Shown here piece by piece: positions 57,859 to 64,000 of a stretch of 64,000 bases of DNA. The notes below the pieces were generated by a model that did no database searches, was not told the DNA's origin, and worked only from the letters and a program-made list of their open reading frames with translations. Position 1 is the stretch's first letter. Each line of letters opens with the position of its first letter. Position numbers and translations under genes: made by a program. This DNA comes from an uncultured Pelagibacteraceae bacterium. GTDB taxonomy: Bacteria; Pseudomonadota; Alphaproteobacteria; Pelagibacterales; Pelagibacteraceae. Location of the stretch: NCBI GenBank assembly GCA_902594705.1, contig CACJNI010000003.1:1-64000 (forward strand). The letters are read 5' to 3'.

Positions 57859-60800
57859 CTTGACCGACTAATTTTTTATTTGATATAGGATTTTCTAACT
57901 TATCTAACATTTCTTTTGGACAAACTTGGACGAAATTATTTATTTCATTTTCAAAATTCTCAACAATTTTTTTCGAGATTATTGAATTTGTTTCTATCGC
58001 ATGCTCTTGAATTAATTTCCTTAGATGCTCAATCCAAAATTTAGTTTCTGGAGTTTGCCAAACTACACTTTCAGGATTTACTTTTTTATCAAATTGATTT
58101 TCAGGGTCATAAATAAATGCCATACCTCCTGTCATGCCAGCCCCAAAATTATCACCAATATCTCCTAATATAATAATGTTTCCGCCTGTCATGTATTCAC
58201 AACCATTTGAATCACAACCTTCTACTACTGCAGTTGCACCTGAATTTCTAACAGCAAATCTCTCTCCTGCTTGTCCTGCAGCTAATAATTTTCCAGAAGT
58301 AGCTCCATACAAAACAGTGTTTCCAATAATAGTATTTTCATTTGAAACAAGGTTGCTTTCATCTTGTAATTTAATCACAATAGTTCCACCTGATAATCCT
58401 TTGGCAACATAATCATTTGCATCCCCTTTTAAAATTAGTTTTAATCCTTTAATAGCAAAAGCACCAAAGGATTGGCCTGCTGAACCTTTAAAATTTAATT
58501 CGATCGAATTTTCATCAAGTTTGTTATTTCCAAATTTTTTGTACAAATGATAAGAAATTCTAGTACCAACTGCTCTATCAGTATTTTGAATTTCAAATTC
58601 TTGATTTATTTTTTCTTTTTTATCTATTTTGTCTTCTATTTCTGGCCATAATTTTTGATCTAAAGTATCTGGAACAGAATTAATTTCAGGTTTCTCACAA
58701 TATCTTTTATTTTTTCCAGGATCTGCCTGAACAAAAAGAGGATTTAAGTCTAGATCATCCAAGTTTGGTGATCCTTTGCTTACTTGCCTTAGCAAGTCAG
58801 TTCTTCCAATTACTTCATTTAAAGATTTGAAACCAAGATCAGCAAGTATTTCTCTTACTTCCTCTGCTATAAATGTAAAAAGGTTCACTACTTTTTCAGG
58901 AGTTCCTGTAAATTTCTCTCTTAATTTATCATCTTGTGTGCAAACACCCACTGGACATGTATTTGAATGACATTGTCTGACCATTATACATCCCATTGCG
59001 ACTAAAGCAGTTGTTGCTACGCCAAATTCTTCTGCTCCCATCATGGCTGCAATTACAACATCTCTTCCAGTTTTTATTCCACCGTCAGTTCTAAGCGTCA
59101 CTTGATGTCTCAAGTTATTTAATGTCAATACCTGATTTGCTTCTGTTAATCCCATCTCCCAAGGAACTCCAACATATTTAACGCTTGTCTGTGGAGTAGC
59201 TCCTGTACCTCCTGAGTGCCCCGAGATTAAAATTATGTCTGCTTTAGCTTTTGCAACTCCAGCAGCTATCGTTCCAATTCCTGATGATGCAACTAATTTA
59301 ACTCCAACCCTAGCCTTAGGATTTATTTGTTTTAAATCATAAATTAATTGAGCTAGATCTTCTATTGAGTAAATATCATGATGTGGTGGAGGGGATATTA
59401 AAGTAACTCCTGGCGTTGAGTGTCTCAATCTCGCAATTTCATCCGTAACTTTAAAACCTGGTAATTGTCCACCTTCACCTGGTTTAGCACCCTGTGCAAT
59501 TTTGATTTCAATCTCATTACAATTATTTAAGTAATTAATGGTTACTCCAAATCTAGCTGATGCAATTTGTTTAACCCTTGAATTTGCATTATCTCCATTC
59601 TCCATAATCTTAAATCTATTTTCATCTTCTCCACCTTCACCACTACAAGATGCGCCTTTAATTCTGTTCATACCAACAGCAAGAGTTTCATGTGCTTCTT
59701 TAGATAAAGCTCCATGAGACATACTTCCACTTCCAAATCTTTTTAATATATTAGATACAGGCTCAACATTAGATATATCGATGGGATTTTTAGATTTAAA
59801 ATCTACTAAATCTCTTAAACTTATTGGATTTAGATTATAAATACCTTTTATGTATTTTTTATATATTTCATAAGATCCTTGTCCAACCGCAGTTTGCAGT
59901 AAATGAATAAGTTTGCCTTGATACTGATGTGTTTCACCATTTTTTCTATATCTGTAAATACCTCCAATAGGTAAAATATTTGAATTATTGAAAAATGCTT
60001 CTTTGTGTATAGTTCTGATTTTCTTTTCTATTCCTTTTAAACCAATTCCAGAAATCTTTGATAACATCCCAGGAAAGTAATCTTTCACAATTGTTCTGCT
60101 TAGTCCCACAGTTTCAAAATTACATCCGCCTCTATAAGAACTTAAAACAGAAATTCCCATTTTAGACATTATTTTAAGAAGACCGAGATTGACTGATTTA
60201 ATATATCTTGAAACACATTCATCAAAAGTGAAATTTCCAAATAATTTCTTAGAATGTCTTTGATATAAGCTATCAAAAGCTAAATAAGGGTTCACTGTAG
60301 TAGCACCAACACCAATTAATGTTGCAAAAGAGTGAGTATCTAAAGCATCTCCAGTTTGAACATTAATAGAAACATAACCTCTCAAACCTAATTTAACTAA
60401 ATGTGTATTTATTGCCCCTATACATAAAAGCATTGGCATTGGCATTCTATTTTCTGAAATATTTTTATCTGATAATATTATTTGTTTAATTCCCTCTCTA
60501 ACAGCTTGTTCAGATTTAACTTTGAGTAAATTTATTGATGTCTCTAAATCATCATCTTTGCTGAATGTACAATCTAAAACTTTATTATTATTTCCAAAGA
60601 ATTTTAAAAATTTTTCAAATTGTGCATTTGATAATATCGGACTATTTAAGACATAAATATTGTCTTTAGTTAATTTACTAAAATCTAAAATATTACCAAG
60701 ATTTCCAAATCTTGTCTTTAAACTCATAACTTTGTTTTCTCTTAGAGAGTCAATTGGTGGATTTGTAACCTGACTAAAGTTTTGTCTAAAGTAATGATAT

Positions 60801-62347
60801 AGTGGTCTATATTTATCAGATAAAACTGCTAAAGGCGTGTCATCACCCATTGAGCCTGTTGCTTCTTTAGCATCTTCTGCCATTGGATGAAGAATTAATT
60901 CTAAATCTTCTATGCTATATCCAAAACAATGTTGAAAATTCCTCAAACTTTGGCCTTCTATCTCTACTTTTTCAGTTTCTGCTTCTAATTTTTTATCAAG
61001 ATCAATAATCTGATTGTTGTAATGTTTATATTCTTTTGAAAGGTAGTTTTTTATTTCATCGTTTGAATATACTTTGCCTTTTTCTATTCTTACTCCTAAT
61101 ATTTCTCCAGGTCCTAATCTTCCTTTAGATACAATTTTTTTCTCATTTAAATCTATCATTCCTGTTTCACTTCCTGCAAAAAGAAGTTTGTCTCTTGTCA
61201 CTGTATATCTAAGTGGTCTTAATCCATTTCTGTCAGTTGCAACAATTACCCATTCATTATCAGTTGCAGCTATAGCAGCTGGCCCATCCCAAGGCTCCAT
61301 GGTACTATTTAAAAAATTGAATAGTTGTTGATGATCTTTTTTTAATACCTTATTTTTTTTTGACCAAGCGTCTGGTATTAACATTAATTTTGCTAGAGGA
61401 GCAGGCTGTCCAGAAATATTTAATAACTCAAAAACATTATCTAATGATGCAGAGTCAGAATTGCCAGCTGGTATTACAGGCTTAAGATTCTCTATATCTT
61501 CGAAAACTGGACTAAACATCTCTTCTTCGTGAACCTTCATCCAATTAACATTTCCTTTAAGAGTATTTATTTCACCATTATGCGCTATAGATCTAAATGG
61601 TTGAGCTAAGTCCCAACTTGGCGCAGTATTAGTTGAAAATCTTTGGTGAAATATTGCATACCTAGATATAAATCTTTCATCTTTCAAGTCAGTATAAAAA
61701 TCTGACAAAGCTTCTGCTAAAAACATTCCTTTGTAAATGATAGATTTAGAACTAAATGAACATATATAAAAATTATTTAATTGATTATTTAAAGCTTCTT
61801 TTTCAATTACTCTTCTAGTTTCATACAATTTTTGTTCCAGAGATTTATTGACAACTTTTTTGTCATTATATGTGAACAATACTTGAGTAATTTCAGGTCT
61901 TGTTTGTTCAGCTTTTTCTCCTAAGACAGAGGGATCAACAGGAACTTGTCTCCAACCATAGATACTAAAATTTCTCTTTGTTAGTTCACTTTCAACAATA
62001 GTTCTACATTGCTCTTGAGCGCTATAATCATTTCTTGGTAAGAAAATCATACCCACACATAGTTCAGAATTATCATGTTTATGACCAGTGACTTCAATTT
62101 TTTCCTCAAAGAAATCTTTAGGAATTTCAATATGGATTCCAGCACCATCTCCAGTTTTTCCGTCTGCATCGATTGCACCCCTATGCCAAACAGCTTTTAA
62201 GGCATCGATTCCATATTCTACGACTTTTCTTGATTTTAGGCCTTCGGTGGATGCTACTAAACCTACACCACATGCATCATGTTCCATTTCTTCTGAGTAA
62301 ACATGATTACTTTTTAAAATTTTTAAATTTTTATTTCTTAACTTCAT
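57851..62347 (-). CDS. gltB: glutamate synthase (NADPH) large subunit
   Basis: A 1498-residue subunit converting glutamine and 2-oxoglutarate to two glutamate. The N-terminal Ntn amidotransferase has Cys26 in DACGVGLVAS after a short propeptide. The central and FMN-binding synthase domains contain CSGEGGEDENRFK near 905 and GGKSGGTGATPQ-like SGHSGGTGATPQT near 1045. The [3Fe-4S] cluster Cys are in CIMVRQCHSNTCPVGVC near 1115-1131. The C-terminal GXGXG beta-helix follows. It overlaps the gltD stop by one base. It is the main ammonium-assimilation step with glutamine synthetase. Confidence 0.97.
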   Translation of the reverse strand: MKLRNKNLKILKSNHVYSEEMEHDACGVGLVASTEGLKSRKVVEYGIDALKAVWHRGAIDADGKTGDGAGIHIEIPKDFFEEKIEVTGHKHDNSELCVGMIFLPRNDYSAQEQCRTIVESELTKRNFSIYGWRQVPVDPSVLGEKAEQTRPEITQVLFTYNDKKVVNKSLEQKLYETRRVIEKEALNNQLNNFYICSFSSKSIIYKGMFLAEALSDFYTDLKDERFISRYAIFHQRFSTNTAPSWDLAQPFRSIAHNGEINTLKGNVNWMKVHEEEMFSPVFEDIENLKPVIPAGNSDSASLDNVFELLNISGQPAPLAKLMLIPDAWSKKNKVLKKDHQQLFNFLNSTMEPWDGPAAIAATDNEWVIVATDRNGLRPLRYTVTRDKLLFAGSETGMIDLNEKKIVSKGRLGPGEILGVRIEKGKVYSNDEIKNYLSKEYKHYNNQIIDLDKKLEAETEKVEIEGQSLRNFQHCFGYSIEDLELILHPMAEDAKEATGSMGDDTPLAVLSDKYRPLYHYFRQNFSQVTNPPIDSLRENKVMSLKTRFGNLGNILDFSKLTKDNIYVLNSPILSNAQFEKFLKFFGNNNKVLDCTFSKDDDLETSINLLKVKSEQAVREGIKQIILSDKNISENRMPMPMLLCIGAINTHLVKLGLRGYVSINVQTGDALDTHSFATLIGVGATTVNPYLAFDSLYQRHSKKLFGNFTFDECVSRYIKSVNLGLLKIMSKMGISVLSSYRGGCNFETVGLSRTIVKDYFPGMLSKISGIGLKGIEKKIRTIHKEAFFNNSNILPIGGIYRYRKNGETHQYQGKLIHLLQTAVGQGSYEIYKKYIKGIYNLNPISLRDLVDFKSKNPIDISNVEPVSNILKRFGSGSMSHGALSKEAHETLAVGMNRIKGASCSGEGGEDENRFKIMENGDNANSRVKQIASARFGVTINYLNNCNEIEIKIAQGAKPGEGGQLPGFKVTDEIARLRHSTPGVTLISPPPHHDIYSIEDLAQLIYDLKQINPKARVGVKLVASSGIGTIAAGVAKAKADIILISGHSGGTGATPQTSVKYVGVPWEMGLTEANQVLTLNNLRHQVTLRTDGGIKTGRDVVIAAMMGAEEFGVATTALVAMGCIMVRQCHSNTCPVGVCTQDDKLREKFTGTPEKVVNLFTFIAEEVREILADLGFKSLNEVIGRTDLLRQVSKGSPNLDDLDLNPLFVQADPGKNKRYCEKPEINSVPDTLDQKLWPEIEDKIDKKEKINQEFEIQNTDRAVGTRISYHLYKKFGNNKLDENSIELNFKGSAGQSFGAFAIKGLKLILKGDANDYVAKGLSGGTIVIKLQDESNLVSNENTIIGNTVLYGATSGKLLAAGQAGERFAVRNSGATAVVEGCDSNGCEYMTGGNIIILGDIGDNFGAGMTGGMAFIYDPENQFDKKVNPESVVWQTPETKFWIEHLRKLIQEHAIETNSIISKKIVENFENEINNFVQVCPKEMLDKLENPISNKKLVGQAS

Positions 62348-63780
62348 TAAGCAACTCTAAGTTTTTGTTTGCTTTCTAAATAATTATCAATTGATGTTGC
62401 AGCATCTCTTCCGTCTTTTATGCCCCAAACCACTAAAGATGCTCCACGAACTATATCTCCAGCTGCAAAAACTCCCTCTATACTAGTTTCCATTGTATCA
62501 AAATCCGCTTTTATTGTTCCCCATCTTGATACTTGTAATTTTTCTTCATTAAATAATTTTGGAAGATCTTCTGGATCAAATCCGAGTGCTTTGATTACAA
62601 GATCAGCTTTAATTTCAAAATCTGAATTTTCTTCAACAACTGGTTTTCTTCTACCACTATCATCTGGCTCACCCAATTTCATTTTATTAACAACTACACT
62701 TTCAATTTTATTTGTTCCCTTAAACTCTTTAGGGCTTGTTAACCAAATGAATTCAACACCTTCTTCCTCTGCATTGCCAACTTCTCTTGCTGATCCTGGC
62801 ATATTTTCTCTATCTCTTCTATATAAACATTTTACAGATTTAGCATTCTGTCTTACCGAAGTCCTTAAGCAGTCCATTGCTGTATCGCCACCTCCAATTA
62901 CTACAACATCTTTGCCTTCAGCATTTAAAGTTCCGTTATCAAACAACTCAACTTTATCACCTAGTCCTTTTTTATTTGATGCTGTCAAAAATTCCATGGC
63001 AGGGAAAATATTACTCAAATCGTTACCAGGTAGATTAACTTCTCTAGCTTTATAAACTCCTGTAGCTATTAAAATTGCATCATGTTTTTCTCTTAACTCC
63101 GTTAAGCTGGAATCTTTTCCAACTTCAAAGTTTAAGACAAATTTTATTCCGCTTTCTTCCAAAAGTTTTATTCTTCTTTGAACAACATGCTTTTCTAATT
63201 TAAATCCTGGGATACCATATATTAGTAGCCCTCCAGCTCTGTCGTAACGATCATATATGGTTACCTTGTATCCTTTTTTTCTGAGTTGTTCTCCACAAGC
63301 AATTCCGGCAGGACCAGAACCTATAATTCCTACACTCTCGTTTTTTTCACTATTTATTTCTATTGGTTTAACCCAACCATTTTCCCAAGCTTTCTCTGTG
63401 ATATATTTTTCTATTGATCCAATAGTTACTGTTCCATGACCCGATTGCTCTATTACACAATTTCCTTCACACAGCCTATCCTGGGGGCAAATTCTTCCAC
63501 AAACTTCTGGCATGTTGTTTGTGCTTTGTGATAATTGATAAGCTTCCTCATATCTTCCCTCAGCAGTTAGTTTAAGCCAATCTGGTATATTGTTACTTAA
63601 TGGACAATGAACTTGGCAAAATGGTACTCCACATTGGGAACATCTGCTTGACTGCTGAACAGCTCTATCTTTTAGAAATTCTTGATATATTTCATCAAAA
63701 TCCTCTTTTCGCTCGGATATATCTCTTTTAGGTGGATTTTGTTGACCTATATCAACAAACTTAAGCATTTTTTCTGACAT
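62347..63780 (-). CDS. gltD: glutamate synthase (NADPH) small subunit
   Basis: A 477-residue FAD flavoprotein that carries electrons from NADPH to GltB. The N-terminal [4Fe-4S] region has CSQCGVPFCQVHCPLSN near 47-63 and CGRICPQDRLCEGNC near 94-108. The FAD motif is GIIGSGPAGIACGEQLRKKG-like near 149-168, and the NADPH motif is VVIGGGDTAMDCLR near 290-303. GVFAAGDIVRGASLVVWGIKDGR near 442 closes FAD binding. It leads the gltD-gltB unit; here gltD precedes gltB. Confidence 0.97.
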   Translation of the reverse strand: MSEKMLKFVDIGQQNPPKRDISERKEDFDEIYQEFLKDRAVQQSSRCSQCGVPFCQVHCPLSNNIPDWLKLTAEGRYEEAYQLSQSTNNMPEVCGRICPQDRLCEGNCVIEQSGHGTVTIGSIEKYITEKAWENGWVKPIEINSEKNESVGIIGSGPAGIACGEQLRKKGYKVTIYDRYDRAGGLLIYGIPGFKLEKHVVQRRIKLLEESGIKFVLNFEVGKDSSLTELREKHDAILIATGVYKAREVNLPGNDLSNIFPAMEFLTASNKKGLGDKVELFDNGTLNAEGKDVVVIGGGDTAMDCLRTSVRQNAKSVKCLYRRDRENMPGSAREVGNAEEEGVEFIWLTSPKEFKGTNKIESVVVNKMKLGEPDDSGRRKPVVEENSDFEIKADLVIKALGFDPEDLPKLFNEEKLQVSRWGTIKADFDTMETSIEGVFAAGDIVRGASLVVWGIKDGRDAATSIDNYLESKQKLRVA

Positions 63781-63888
63781 GGTGGACGCTGTATATACGA
63801 TAAAAATTTAATAATAAACAATTACAAGGTCATAAATATTGACTAATATTTCACAAAAATTAAGTAAATCAGAGGTTTTTTCTTATTA

Positions 63889-63905
63889 TGCATAGATGAT
63901 ATGCA
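63889..63905 (-). promoter_or_regulatory. operator-like dyad upstream of gltDB
   Basis: Perfect 6-base arms TGCATA and TATGCA with spacer GATGA, about 109 bases upstream of the gltD start in the 220-base noncoding end of the window. It could bind a dimeric regulator. No gene or RNA is recognisable in 63781-64000, and promoter elements are ambiguous in the AT-rich sequence. Confidence 0.25.
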
Positions 63906-64000
63906 AATATGTAATTGCTTTAATTTGGTTACAATTTCATTATGAAGTATTGGATCTAATGATTTCAAAATATGTAGAGACACTAATTTTATCAATTATT

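Overview
The window looks like a piece of a SAR11-type (Pelagibacterales) alphaproteobacterial chromosome. The reasons are very AT-rich DNA, almost no intergenic space, genes that overlap by a few bases, Lys/Asn/Ile-rich proteins, and alphaproteobacterial gene orders (murA-DUF2948-hisD-infA, rpmH-rnpA-yidD-yidC-argB, bolA/dnaJ-cobS-cobT, rpsA-ihfB-pyrF-trpF-trpB-trpA-accD-folC-trxA). The species assignment is inference. I see no insertion sequence, prophage, CRISPR array, rRNA or clear pseudogene.

Layout. 1-560 (-): start of an NDUFA9-like NAD-binding protein, cut by the window edge. 576-13100 (+): one tightly packed run with an RNase D-like exonuclease, LPS/Kdo functions (kdsD, lptC, lptB), aroA, cmk, rpsA, ihfB, pyrF, trpFBA, accD and folC. 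13097-25575 (-): trxA, three DNA-metabolism genes (sbcB, an MGME1-like nuclease, rmuC), hisG, a sulfotransferase, hisZ, hisS, tRNA-His, a putative histidine leader peptide with terminator, a cold-shock gene, tRNA-Phe, infA, hisD, a DUF2948 gene, murA, dcd and two small ORFs. 25669-33833: tRNA-Thr, a TVP38 membrane protein (-), then rpmH-rnpA-yidD-yidC-argB, a HAD phosphatase, dapD, dapE, a histone-deacetylase-family protein and a SET-domain protein. 33823-37746 (-): truA, fmt, def and a large exported protein of unknown function. 37958-43114: aroK-aroB, bolA (-), dnaJ-like, cobS, cobT. 43106-57054 (-): a RegB-type kinase, gyrB, tRNA-Ser, a methyltransferase, lepA, pheT, pheS, rplT, rpmI, infC, thrS and a glycosyltransferase. 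57097-57858 (+): an alpha/beta hydrolase. 57851-63780 (-): gltB-gltD.

How the genes work together. Most of the window is core metabolism and translation. Shikimate-pathway genes (aroA, aroK, aroB) and trpFBA serve aromatic amino acids. HisD and the HisZ/HisG pair serve histidine. ArgB, DapD/E and GltBD serve arginine, lysine and glutamate. IF-1, IF-3, S1, L20, L34, L35, ThrRS, PheRS, HisRS, Fmt, Def and LepA serve translation.

The most interesting signals are: (1) a 24-codon ORF with four His codons within six residues, fused to a rho-independent terminator, just upstream of tRNA-His-hisS-hisZ-hisG, which reads as an undescribed his attenuator; (2) a TrpB at the canonical trp locus with several near-invariant active-site residues replaced; (3) a cytidylate kinase whose P-loop lacks its Gly and Lys; (4) an adjacent HDAC-like and SET-domain pair; (5) 3' overlaps at five of the six convergent gene junctions.
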